From NCBI GenBank assembly GCA_015143295.1, contig CM026557.1:26569760-26633759 (forward strand): a stretch of DNA of 64,000 nt. The letters are read 5' to 3'. A program made the position numbers and the translations under genes. The DNA comes from Tetracentron sinense. Lineage: Eukaryota > Streptophyta > Magnoliopsida > Trochodendrales > Trochodendraceae. Each line of letters opens with the position of its first letter. Position 1 is the first letter of the stretch. A model generated the notes under the pieces. The model did no database searches. It was given only the letters and a program-made list of their open reading frames with translations, and had not been told where the DNA came from. This document shows positions 32,819 to 43,874 of the stretch, in pieces.

Positions 32819-35800
32819 TGTAGAACCCCGGAACCGAGTTCACTAGGCTATGAATAGTGCCTTTGTGTGGTGTGTGTAAAGGCTTAAGGCCTTTACATTT
32901 TGTTCTTGGTAGCATGGTTCATTTTGTTCTTGGTAGTGTGATGAGTTAAGTGAGGGTTTTAGGTACAGGTGTTGAACCTCAACAAGAGAGTATAAATATA
33001 CTCTATGTGTGTAGAAGCAAGGGTATATAAAATACCCTAAGTGCATAAAGGGTTGGAAGTGAATAGAGTGTGAATAGTGCGGTGAACAGTGCTTTTGAGG
33101 CCAAGGTTCCCTAGGTCCTTGTGAATGATGTGAGGATTTTATTATAGATTTTATGATGTGTGAGGGTACTGAAGAACACTCCTTGATGTTTATAGGTGTT
33201 AAAATTTAAAAGGGGAAGGGTTCTAAGTATTAAAGGATGGGGGAAGTCTTAACAACCCTCAAATTGTAAGATCTCTAGTTTCATCATTGCTTATTAGAAT
33301 CAAATGATTCTTGAATTTTTTTGAAAGGTATTGGGACCCTCTTCAAGGTTCATGTTTATTATTTTTCCAGGTTTTGAGTCGGGGTTGAGCTAAAAGTTGG
33401 ATTTTTGAAGTCGAGTCGGTTGAAAATCTGGGCTATTGAAATCCAATCCCAGACCAGTCAGATTTAGAGGGCATTTAGGTAATTAAAAACTCAAAATTAG
33501 GATTTGTCTATTAGACACAAAATTGATCCCATTTGAAGGAGTAGTCCTTGAATAATCAAAATCCAACAAGGGATTCAAAAGTTATGCACGAAATACCCAT
33601 GCAAGAAAATCTGTAAACTTACTATCAAAGTTACGAATGTTCGTAGGGGACCTACAAACGATTGTAGAAGCGCTGCAAACGTTCGTAGACACTCTACGAA
33701 CGATCATAAAGCCCAAAAATTGGGAAAATCACTGGGCAACCTACGATCGATTGTAGGAAGCCTACGAACAATCGTAGGAGCGCGAACCAACTTTTTTAGA
33801 GCGTAATTTTTGGGGTTTTCACCCCTTGGCCTATAAATAGGTGATGATTTGGGCGTTTTTGGGTTACCCTAAACCTAAAGAGAGAACTAAGAAAGGATTT
33901 GGGAGAAAAAGAGGAGAAATTCTAGGGTTCCAAAGAGGGATTTTGTTGGAGATCAAGGAGGAGGAGTTCGAATCCTCACTTCTCGAGCTTCCACGAGCTT
34001 GGATCTTCTTCCTAAAGCGTGGATTTCGCCACTTGAAGCTTGGATTCACTTCCACAAGGGTTCTTAAGTCTTCCTAACTCTTTTCCCTAGAACTTTCAAG
34101 GTAGATACATTCTACTAACCTCCTTGCAACAATCCATTGACATGCATTTCCATTTTAGTGATCTTTTGTGAAAATCAAGATGTGAACCATATTGAGATGA
34201 TATTAAGATGTGTAACTTAATAGGTTGATATTAATTTAAATAGTTATGAATGACATGGTTGATGTATGATGGAAAATGGGAATGGGCAACGTACACATAA
34301 AATATGCACTCAAGGTGTTTGATGAAATGTTTTACTATGATAAAAAATGAATGAAATGCCTATAAGAATGTTGAATGTTACGTGTTTGATAAAATGCATG
34401 TACGAGAGTTATTTTAAGGCTATGAAAATATGATTTAGGAATTTTCCCCAATTTGGTAAAATTGCTAACATGTCCTATATGTTTAGTTAAAATCTCACAT
34501 GCCTATAGAAATGCTTGCAATGCTATGAAATGTTCTCCTAAGTGTTTTCATACCTATATGATGCTCACCGTACCTTGTGATGCTAAAAAATATGCTATAC
34601 TTTGTACTCAATGTTTTAAATGCCTTATATAAAAATCATGATGTTTACAATTACTCCATGATGCTTACAAGCACTATGCATAAGCACGTATGCATGCATG
34701 AACCTAGTTTTCTAAGTACAATCACATGAAACTAAGCCAAGACAAGAGTGATTTCCACGAGATAAGAACCAGACAAGCGTGACTCTAAACATGAATAAGA
34801 ACAAGACAAGAGAGGTTTCCACAAGACAAGAACAAGACAAGAAAAGAATTAAGCCACGTAAAGCATGGAACGATGTTAGTGTACTATGACCAGGTATGCG
34901 TATTAACATCTATTTCCAAGAATATGAGAGGATACTAGTATACTATGACCAGGTACGGGTATTAGTATCTATCTCCAAGTAAAATGAAGAATATGAAAGG
35001 ATCCTAGTGTACTATGACCAGGTACGGGCACTAGTATCTATTTTCAAGATAAGTATGAAAGGATGTTTAGTGTACTATGACCTGATACGAGCACTATCAT
35101 CTGTTTCCATGAAAGCAAGTTCACAAGAAACTCACAAGCAAGTTAACAAGAAATGAAGAGAGGATGGTAGTATACTATGACCAGGTACGAGTACTAGCAT
35201 CTGTCTCGAAGTAAGTATAAGATAAGTGAACAGAATGATAAAATAAGCTAAGAACTTCATAAGATGCATAAGGAACTCACAAGATAATTGAAATACGTAT
35301 TGTTAAAGCATGAACTTAATGTATGAATTAAAGCATGATTTTAAGATTTTGCAATGTGATCTTGTTTTAACTTTCGCACTCTGATCATGTGTATATTTTG
35401 ATGAACTATATCCTATATGGCATGTTCATGTATTGTAACATGGTTAGTTAGTAGTGTGTATACGCTGAGTATTCAATACTCAGCTGAACTGTCATTTCGG
35501 TAGGTTTCAAGTGGGATGATCGTGCTACAGAAGAAAGGGTCTAGCAGAAGCTTGCTGGGGATCAGCATGCAGATGATAGGAGCCTCAACATGTAGCCTTA
35601 TGGTTGAGTGTTGAGAGAGAGTGTGACATGTATTTTGGGATCTCATGTTTGGGTTTTTGTTAAACTTGGGTAAGGTAACCTAAATTATCATTATATGTAA
35701 ATAAGTCGTCTCTTGCACTTGAAATACAATGGATGTTAAAAGAAATTTCAGATTCACTATTTTTCATGCCTTGTATATGCTTTGCAGGATGATTTCAAGT

Positions 35801-35855
35801 ATAAGTCACATCGCCAAAGTATCCAAACTCCTAGGTGGTATTTTGGGGCATGACA
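32819..35855 (+). repeat. 3' LTR of G3
   Basis: 3037 bp. Conserved block near 33550 (decayed), palindrome array 33645-33780, TATA region CTATAAATAGG (33831), donor-like CAAG|GTAGAT (34101), sub-repeats 34866-35215, hairpin 35464-35484. Confidence 0.93.
34866..35215 (+). repeat. Five degenerate copies of a CTATGACCAGGTAC unit in the G3 3' LTR
   Basis: Each 60-100-bp unit is itself an imperfect hairpin: GATACTAGTA, then CTATGACCAGGTAC, then TACTAGTATC. Four comparable copies occur in the 5' LTR (about 29010-29275). Confidence 0.85.
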
Positions 35856-35860
35856 AGTTG

Positions 35861-36186
35861 GGTTTTTGAAGCTTAGGGTTTTGAACCCTAGGGTTTTGGG
35901 TGATAGAAAGTCTATATCAATAATCCATCTTCTTCTTATTTTTTCTTCAATACCAAGTAGAGATTCAAAAGCTTCGCGGGGATAGTGTAGAACAAGGATC
36001 GAGCTTTGAGTATTTCTTCGAGAAATATCTACAAAGAGTTCTGACGGTTCAAGTTGGTTTTTGCTTCACCGGTGAACATCATTCACCAAGGTAATTCACT
36101 ACACATGTAGCTAGTATTATTTTCTTTCTATGGTGTAAAGATCTTCTGGATCCAGTTTTATGCATAAATTTTAATCTAGATTCCCT
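35861..36186 (+). repeat. C1 3' LTR, last segment
   Basis: Continues the copia LTR after G3 and its AGTTG duplication. The right end is set approximately, where the text changes character; no CA terminus or target duplication could be confirmed. Confidence 0.5.
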
Positions 36187-36522
36187 TTAAAAATAAGGAT
36201 TCTGGGAGAATTGCTGGTACTGCGACTGCGAGTATTGTCCATCATACTCTATATTGGATTGGTTAAACTCAGAATGATATGTGCTATGATATGGTTGTTG
36301 TTGTGGAACAGACTCTTGCTCCCAAGAGAAACTGGAATGATGATTCCAAGTTTCTGGATGATAAATTTGGCAATAGGAATTTGGGCTATAGGAGTCATGG
36401 CAATAGAAATTTTGGCAATAGAAATTTGCATAAGTCTCAAATAAGAGGCCTTTCTGCTGCCATGGAGGGGATGAGGAAGGTGAAGAAGCTGAGGCTAATT
36501 CCCGAATTGGAATGACTCTCAA
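36187..36522 (-). pseudogene. Minus-strand open frame, possibly a gypsy (Athila-like) gag fragment
   Basis: 111 codons open on the minus strand, rich in Tyr, Gln, Ser and Asn, containing a WNHHSSFSW segment that recalls the NHPNFSW motif of Athila-type Gag. I do not recognise anything else. The rest of the 36523-36889 interval shows no domain. It could equally be a chance frame in repeat DNA. Confidence 0.3.
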
Positions 36523-36889
36523 ATCGAATTAAAAGCTAATTGGGCCAAACCTAACTGGCCTTCTGTTTGAATAAACACACCCAAAATTTGGCAAAAAGTT
36601 GCTAAAGGAGACACTAACCTAAGTGAATTTATATGATGCGCAAGAAGTGACAAAGATAATCTTAAGCCAATGCTAAGCAACCAACAATTTTCTGGGCTTC
36701 ATCTTTTTTATCTTTGGTGGAAGACAAGTTATGACAGTGGGCAAAACCACTGATTTTATCTTTGATTAGTCCGTTGGACTGACTTACACTCTTGGTTCTC
36801 ACAAAGGTTTTACTCACAAGCTAACCTTCCAGTACTAACACGAGTTAACTGTGAGAGAATTCATAGCCTAGACAGACATTGTAAGCTCC
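36523..36889 (+). other. Unassigned sequence without a recognisable gene
   Basis: No domain, terminal repeat or RNA gene seen. It lies between the open frame at 36187-36522 and the Tat LTR fragment. Confidence 0.4.
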
Positions 36890-37336
36890 TAATTTTTACA
36901 CCCCTTCTTAACCATAGTTAAACCCCCTGACCCTACGTTAACCTCTGTCAACCCTGAGTAAACCCTAGGTTACCCTCAATCAAATCTTGGGTTTAACCCT
37001 AGGTCAACTCAAGCTAAATCCTAGGTCAAACCCTACTTAACCATAGGACAAACCCTAGTTTAACCCTAGGTCAACCAAGCTAAGCCCTAGGTGAAACCCT
37101 AGGACAAACCCTAGTTAACCTTAGAACAAACCCTAGGACAACCTAGCTTAACCCTAGGTCAAACCCTAGTTAACCCTAGGTCAACCCTTCTTAAACCCTG
37201 GGTTTAACCCTAGGTGAACCCAAGCTAAACCCTAGATCAAACCCTAGTTAATCCTAGGGCAAACCTTAGTTCAACACTAGGTCAACGCAAGCTAAACCCT
37301 AGGTCAAACCCTAGTTAACCCTAGGATAAACCCTAG
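36890..37336 (+). mobile_element. Tat-type LTR fragment T3 with an expanded AACCCTAG array
   Basis: Starts TGTAAGCTCCTAATTTTTAC, matching the T1 LTR start at 2513, then about 400 bp of AACCCTAGGTCA-like repeats. It stops at 37336 where G4 LTR sequence begins. GACAT occurs at both junctions (36885-36889, 37336-37340), but the right edge lacks a CA terminus, so a rearrangement fits better than a clean insertion. Confidence 0.7.
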
Positions 37337-38372
37337 ACATTGGGCCGGTCAAAGGTAGGGTATATCCCCCGGATATGTCATACCTGGCTCACAAGAAAAC
37401 AAGTTGATAAAGCTAGACATCGGGCCAGTCAAGGGTAGGGTATATTGCAAGATATATCATACCTGACTCACAAGAAAACAAGTTGATCAAGCCGGATAGA
37501 GGGCCAATCAAGGATGTTGGTGTACCCTTTTATATATATATATATGTATACTCGCTGAAGGAAATTTACATTCCCAGCTCACAAGTCGCTACAAGGGCAC
37601 TAACATCTCGCTCACAAGTAAACCATGGTAAGGTAAGTCAAGATATGTCAAGACATGACAAGACAAGCAAGACAAGTAATTCCAAGGAAGACAAGACACA
37701 TGTGATTCCCACTAGACAAGAACAAGATTTCTTACACGACAAGCAAGTTTTGAAAAACACGAAAAGCTATTTTTAAGAACAAGACATGACTTTTAAAGTA
37801 TGAGTTTTATCAGAGGTTTCGCATCATTCCATACATGTCACGATCATAGCATTGCCTTAAATTCTATGTTATGAATTATTTGTAATCATTATCCTTGTAT
37901 TCCGTTATTACCATTGCTAGCTAGTAGTTTGTACTCATTGAGTATTCCATACTCATCCGTACTTTCATGTGGGCAAGTTCGGAGCGTGCCCTCGACCCTG
38001 AGCCATGGGTTGAAGAGGAATATATGGAAGAGAGAGAGCCGCCTATCCTGATACAGACGCAGGCGGATAGGGATCTAGATGTATGGCAGTATCTAGATTA
38101 CTATTGAGTGGAGCGATAGCGAGGTTTCCTCATTTTGTATTTTGACCGATGGGCATGTCCACCTCTCTTTCATTATGTTTTGTATTTTGACTTAGAGTAT
38201 AGACCTTGTATATAGAAAAGAAAATTTTGGTTTACACTTCTGCACTATCATGAGCTTCCGCACTCTGATTATTATTATTATTGTATTATGTTCCGCTTTA
38301 TTCATCACAGGATTAAGTATAGTCACGACTAAAGTATCCCTTAACTCCTAGGGGGTATTTTGGGGCGTGACA
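37337..38372 (+). repeat. 5' LTR of G4, left part missing
   Basis: Corresponds to the 3' LTR from 44765 onward. It contains the 80-bp GACATTGGGCC sub-repeats (37337-37530), hairpin (about 37937) and acidic frame. Its GGATGTTGGTGTACCC at about 37512 is the uninterrupted form of the site occupied by T2 at 44952. Confidence 0.9.
37967..38107 (+). CDS. Short acidic reading frame in the G4 5' LTR (46 codons, hypothetical)
   Basis: ATG 37967 to TGA 38105-38107, just after a degenerate hairpin (TTGAGTATT/CCATACTCA at about 37937). The product has LDPEPWVEEEYMEERE and a tail ending DLDVWQYLDYY. Its PWVEEEY codons (GTT GAA GAG GAA TAT) differ synonymously from those in L1 and G2. Confidence 0.45.
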   Translation: MWASSERALDPEPWVEEEYMEEREPPILIQTQADRDLDVWQYLDYY

Positions 38373-38376
38373 GAAG

Positions 38377-38388
38377 TGGTATTAGAGC
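38377..38388 (+). other. Primer binding site of G4 (one mutation)
   Basis: TGGTATTAGAGC, a C-to-T change from the tRNA-Met complementary sequence. Confidence 0.88.
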
Positions 38389-38662
38389 TTAGGCATTAGA
38401 GTCCCTAGGGTCACTTAGTACTGATACCAGGATTGAACAAGGCATTAGGGTCATTCTAAAGAGTTGTATTCCAAGTATAGACTAACGAGTTAGTCTTAGT
38501 CAAAATAGGTTGAACCTCAACCAAACTTAGTGTCCTACGCTAGTAACGCAATTGTATGTTATGCCATTGCTATGCTTAGTGATTATTAAGAAATTATTAA
38601 ATTGATGGTAAAATGGGTATCCAAGTTAGACTCATGATGTACTGTCGTTCTCAGGAATAATC

Positions 38663-39900
38663 ATGAGACACGGTGCATGGGGTCGCGGATACAACACAAG
38701 AGGAAATGGAGGTGATGCTCCATCGGGTGATGAATAACCCGACTTCGCTCAAGCCTTTGCATCCATTGCTGAGACTTTGGCTATGTTGGCAGCAAGGCAA
38801 CTTGCTACTCCTCCATCAGGTGCCGCTCTAGTAGCTGCTCCTCCAAATAGAACACAAGCGGGAATAGAAGCTTTCCGGAGGATGAGGCCTCCAGTATTTT
38901 GTGGAAGTATTGATCCACTAGTGGCCGAATGATGGGTCAGACAATTAGAGAAGATCGTTTCAGTCTTATCGCCTACTGAGGTAGAGAAGGTTACTTGGGC
39001 CGCCTTTATACTTGAAGGCGAGGCCGATCATTGGTGGCGGTCTACAGTTAGGACCCGGGATTTGACCCAACAAGGCCAAGAATGGACTTGGGGAGAATTC
39101 TTGGACGTGTTTTATAAGTACTTCCCGATAGGAGTAAAGGAGAAGAGGGAAGTTGAATTTATTACCTTGGAGCAAAGTAATATGTCAGTGGTGGCTTATG
39201 AAGCCAAGTTTTTGGACCTATCCAAGTTTGCTCCGCATATGATAGCAACAGAGGCTATGAAGGCCTGAAAGTTTGAGAGGGGGTTGAAGGCCTACCTAAA
39301 GGACCGAGTCTCAATGTTCTGGCATGAGACATATTCAGAAGTTGTGGATAAGGCTCTCTTGGCAGAGTCGAATTCTGAGGAATTTTTCAAGAGAAGAGGA
39401 ATAGAGAAGGGCCAGTCTAGTGGCTCAGCAAAGAAGAGAGCTAGGACCATGTCATACCAGCCTTCAGGGCAAGCACAGTCATAGAGACTATATTTTGCAC
39501 CGCAGGCTCCCCACCCTTTTGCTCCACCGGCTCCACGCCCGGCTATTACCTATGCTCCTCGCCCTGTAACTACCTCAGGCCATGGGATATGTGCCTTCCA
39601 CATACTCCTACGAGCCTTGTACTCTGTGTGGTCAGAGGCATTTAGCCGACAAGTGTAGAAAAATTACCGGAAGTTGTTTTCATTGTGGCGACCAAGGCCA
39701 CATGATTCGAGATTGTCCTCGCCGACATTTGCCAGCTCAATCACAGGGGAGTAGGCCCCCTATTAGACAGTCTTCGCAGCAGAGCTCTTCACAGGCATTA
39801 AGACCCTCACAATCGACACGACCGCCTCGTCAAGCAACTCAAGGACGAGTCTTTGCCCTGTTAAAAAGAGACGCACGTGCATCCGATGATGTCTTGCAAG
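38663..39900 (+). pseudogene. Degenerate gag of G4
   Basis: ATG 38663 opens MRHGAWGRGYN, followed by AFRRMRPPVFCGSIDPL, GEADHWWRS, FPIGVKEKREVEFITLEQ, and two zinc knuckles (C-x2-C-x3-H-x4-C and CFHCGDQGHMIRDC, about 39610-39715). Stops interrupt it (DE then TGA at about 38735, AE then TGA, KA then TGA at about 39265, QS then TAG at about 39483) and the frame shifts before the knuckles. The last part stays open through ASDDVLQ to the donor at 39901. Confidence 0.9.
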
Positions 39901-40037
39901 GTACGCAAGGTACTAAGTTTTTCAGTTGTGAATGCTAACTATTATGTTATATGTTGTTTAGCTATGCAATAGGTTGCCTACGTATGATGCGTGTTCTTGC
40001 TTGAAACCTATTAATGTTAGTTATTTAAATTACATAG
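39901..40037 (+). other. Probable 137-bp intron between gag and pol of G4
   Basis: Donor CAAG|GTACGC and acceptor TTACATAG|GG. Unspliced RNA meets a stop (after FFSCEC) soon after the donor, whereas joining puts the gag tail in phase with protease. Same position and donor as in G2. Confidence 0.6.
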
Positions 40038-43000
40038 GGGCCTTATTAGTAAATGAATGCCTAGCTCGAGTGTTGATTGACACAGGATCCACTCATTCAT
40101 TTGTCTCGTCGAGTTTTGCAAAAGGATTTCCAGCCAAGGCTAGTCAATTAGAGCATAAGTTAACCATTTCGACTCAACTTGGCAAGTCGATAAACACGGA
40201 CCGGATATACAAGGACAGTGTGGTTCAAGTAGGATAGACTGAGTTGTTGGCCGACCTAATCATTTTGGAATTCCAAGATTTAGACTTTGACGTCATCCTC
40301 GGGATGGATTGGCTTTCAACTCACCATGGACACGTAGCATGTTTTGAGAAGATGGTGAATTTTAAGCCAGAATGAGTAAAGCCGTTTCACTTTCGAAGGT
40401 TAAGGGAAAGAGATGTTGCTTGCCTCACGGTTTTGAGTTTAGCAAACTCAGAAGCACAAAACTCCACAGGCATTCCGGTTGTGAGTGAGTTTTTAGATGT
40501 GTTTCCGAAGGAATTACCTGGATTACCTCTAGATCAAAAAATTGAGTTCATGATAGAGCTTACGTCTGGCACAGCTCCGATTTCAAGAGCACCGTATAGG
40601 ATGGCCCCTATTGAACTCAAGGAGTTTAAGGTACAGTTAGAAGAACTGCAAAGCCTGAGATTTATTAGACCAAGTGTCTCACTGTGGGGTGCCCTAGTGC
40701 TATTTATGAAGAAGAAAGATGGCTCAATGCGTATGTTCATTGATTTTAGACAGTTGAACAAGGTCATGATCAAGAATCGTTATCCTTTATCACAGATAGA
40801 CGACTTGTTTGACCAATTGAAGGGGGTGAGATTCTTCTCCAAGATTGATCTTAGATCGGAGTATCATCAATTAAAGACCAAGGTAGAAGATATTCCAAAG
40901 ACGGCTTTCAGAACTCGGGTACGGGCACTACGAGTTTCTTGTCATGCCTTTCGGTCTCATGAATATGCTAGTAGCCTTTATGGATCTGATGAACCAGGTG
41001 TTACAATCGTACTTGGATCGATGCATGATTGTGTTCATTGACGACATCTGTATTCCCAGATATGGGAAGATCACGAATGAGACCTTCGCCTTGCTCTAGA
41101 AATGTTGAGAGATCATAGGCTATATGCCAAGTAGAGTAAGTGCGAATTCTGGCTAGAGAAAGTGGCATTCCTAGGCCACGTGATGTCAGCTGAAGGCATC
41201 TCAGTTGATCCAGTGAAGATAGAGGTACTTATGAGCTGGGAGAGAACCAAGAGTGTCACCGAGATACGTAGTTTCCTTGGGTTAGCAGGCTACTATCAGA
41301 GATTTGTAGAGCGATTCTCCAATTTAGCGGCACCGCTCACCTACTTGACTCAGAAGAATGCTCAGTTTGTATGGAGTGATAGATGTGAGGTTAGCTTCGA
41401 GGAGTTGAAGAAGCGACTCACTACGGCTCCCGTTCTCACAATGCCATCCAGGAGTGGCGATTTCATAGTGTACAGTGATGCCTCCCACATGGGATTGGGA
41501 TGTGTGCTCATGCAGCACGGTAAAGTCATTGCCTATGGCTCAAGGCAGTTGAAGGAGCATGAGAAGAATTATCCTACTCACGATTTGGAACTCGCCGCGG
41601 TTGTTTTCGCCTTGAAGATTTTGCGACACTATCTCTATGGAGAAAGTTTGAGGTATTTACGGACCATAAAAGTCTGAAGTATTTGTTTTCCCAAAAAGAG
41701 TTGAATCTGAGGCAAGGAAGATGGGTAGAATTTTTGAAAGATTATGAGTGCTCCATCCAATACCACCCGGGAAAAGCAAACATGGTGGCGGATGCATTGA
41801 GTAGGAAGTCACAGGGACTTGTTACATATATGATGGTTCGAGAGTGGATGTTGTTGGAGGATGCCTCCAACCTTGATGTTAGTTTCAGTCCTCCTACTCA
41901 TGGGCCATTGATGACAAATATTACGGTGAAACCACGTATCTTAGATCGGATCCAGGAGTGGCAAGTAGCGGATGCCGAGTTGTTTGCTTTCCGTGACAAG
42001 GCAGTGAGCAAAGGAAGCGATGAGTTCACCACGAACGGTGATAAGGCAATCACGTTCAAGGGTAGACTTTGTGTCCCGACCGATGTAGATCTCCAGAAAG
42101 AGATTTTGGATGAAGCCCACCGTTCCAAGTATACACTGCATCCTGAGGGTACGAAGATGTACCAGAACCTCAAGAGGCATTTCTGGTGGTGAAACATAAA
42201 GAGAAATGTTACAGAGTATGTATCCCGGCGCTTAGTATGTCAGCAAGTGAAGGAAGAGCATATGAGACCGGTGGGTCTATTACAGTCTCTCCCTATTCCC
42301 GAGTAAAAATGGGAGCACATCTCCATGGACTTCATTGTTGGCTTACCTCGGACGGCTAGGAACTCTAATGTTATATGGGTTGTAGTTGATAGATTGACTA
42401 AGTCCGCCCATTTCTTACCATATCAGACTACTTTCAATTCGAACCAACTGGCTGCATTGTACATTAAGGAAATAGTCCGGCTGCACAAAGTGCCAGAGAG
42501 CATTGTTTCATAAAGGGATCCAAGATTCACCTCCAAGTTCTGGAAAAGTTTCCAGAGTGTCATGGATTCCCGTTTAGACTTCAGTACAGCTTTTCACCCT
42601 CAAACGGATGGACAAACCGAGAGAGTGAATCAAGTGATAGAGGATATGCTCCGAGCCTGCATGCTAGACTTTAAAGATAGTTGAGAAGATCACTTGCCTT
42701 TGGTGAAATTCGCCTACAACAACAGTTATCAGGCGAGCATCCAAATGGCACCTTTCGAGGCATTGTATGGGAGAAGTTGCAGATCTCCTTTGCATTGGGA
42801 TGAAGTTGGCGAAAGGAAGGTGCTAGGCCCCGAGTTGATTGAGCAGACCGCTGATAGGGTCAAAGTTATCAGGGAGAGGTTAAAGGCTACACAAGATCAC
42901 TAGAAGAGCTATGCCGACACCCGTAGGAGAGATCTTGAATTCCAGATTTGTGAGTTTGTATTCGTTAAGATTTCACCAACAAAGGGTGTTATAAGATTTG

Positions 43001-43365
43001 GCAAAAGAGGAAAGCTCAACCCTAGATATGTGGGGCCATTCAAGATCATCACTAGAGTGGGTGACGTTGCATACCTGATTGCTCTACCCACTCATATGGC
43101 AGCGGTCCACAATGTATTTCACGTCTCCATGCTCTGAAAATATATCCCGAACCCTTCACATGTAATCGAGCTTGATCTAGTAGACATTCAGGAGGAACTC
43201 ACGCTAATAGAACAACCAATCCAGATCTTAGACAGGCGAGATCAAGTCCTACATAACAAAACCATTCCCTTAGTCCTTGTAAGATGACAACACCATTTGA
43301 GGGAAGAGGCTACATGGGATCGAGAGGCCGAAGTGAGGGAAAAATATCCTCGATTATTTGATTAG
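40038..43365 (+). pseudogene. Degenerate pol of G4
   Basis: Same domain order as the G2 pol: protease [13 protein letters not shown] (about 40068), RT with [13 protein letters not shown] (about 40840) and VFIDDI (about 41032), RNase [11 protein letters not shown] (about 41470), integrase FIVGLP (about 42330) and [14 protein letters not shown] (about 42595), and a chromodomain-like end (REEATWDREAEV, about 43300-43335). Stops (for example 40236, 40374, 42190, 42306, 42511, 42682, 42901) and frameshifts near 40920 and 41050 inactivate it. Confidence 0.93.
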
Positions 43366-43444
43366 AACTTTAGCGTTCTCTTTTGTATTTTCTTGTTGTT
43401 TGTACATGTATGTATTGTCTAAATTTCGAGGATGAAATTTTTGT

Positions 43445-43456
43445 AAGGGGGGAGGA
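43445..43456 (+). other. Polypurine tract of G4
   Basis: AAGGGGGGAGGA directly before TGTAGCACCCCG at 43457. Confidence 0.85.
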
Positions 43457-43666
43457 TGTAGCACCCCGAAAATTTTTATGGCTACTGAATAGTGTATTCA
43501 AAGTCAAATGGCATTCCCCGTGTTGGAAATTAGTGTTTATGATAAATTGGGTGATAACGACCCATGTGCAGCATGAAGGAAGGAGTTTAGAGCCCTAAGG
43601 ATGATGAAAATGAGGTTAGAAACACCCCTATGGGTCTGCAGGGAGAAGAAAACAAAATTTAGGGAG

Positions 43667-43874
43667 TGCGATCGATCGCAGGTAAGGTGCGATCGATCGC
43701 TGCAGGCAAAATTGGTCCCAAACATTCTGAACCAAGTGGTCTCCAAGTGCGATAGATCGCAGGGAGCTGCGATTGATCGTATGCAGGGAGAAATCAGACC
43801 AAAAGTATGCGGGTTCATGTGTGACAGATCGCCCTCAGGTGCGATCGATCGCAGTTAGTATGCAATCGATCGCA
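43667..43874 (+). repeat. Palindrome array, TGCGATCGATCGCA type (G4 3' LTR)
   Basis: About seven copies: TGCGATCGATCGCA is perfect at 43667-43680, with the core also at 43689-43700 and 43840-43853. Variants stand near 43748, 43768, 43821 and 43861. Confidence 0.95.

Larger units (their letters stand above)
27244..35855 (+). mobile_element. Pol-less gypsy element G3 with TSD AGTTG
   Basis: TGTAGAACCCCGG (27244) to GGGGCATGACA (35855), with AGTTG on both sides (27239-27243, 35856-35860). LTRs: 27244-29950 (2707 bp) and 32819-35855 (3037 bp). The internal region is only 2868 bp: primer site near 29956, leader with repeats, a degenerate gag, about 300 bp of pol-less tail, and polypurine tract 32805-32818. 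Pol is absent, so the element depended on enzymes from relatives such as G2 or G4. Confidence 0.93.
8327..36186 (+). mobile_element. Decayed Ty1/copia element C1, 3' LTR split by two gypsy insertions
   Basis: The coding part (8600-12190) shows copia order: gag, protease, integrase, reverse transcriptase, RNase H remnant. Its 3' LTR starts at 12240 and is interrupted at 14035-14039 (solo LTR S2, AATCC duplication) and again at 27239-27243 (G3, AGTTG duplication). It resumes at 35861. The exact LTR end near 36186 is uncertain. The 5' LTR is missing: the element abuts L1 at 8327. The gag N-terminus (L-x-E-I-L, N-Y-x-D-W-K-R-x-I) resembles Angela/Tork-type copia elements; this lineage call is tentative. 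Confidence 0.75.

Noticed and set aside
36930..37336. Interstitial telomere repeat
   Set aside because: The unit is AACCCTAG with GTCA and GTTA spacers, not the plant CCCTAAA repeat. It also belongs to the start of Tat-type LTRs (compare 2560-2650 and 47040-47300).
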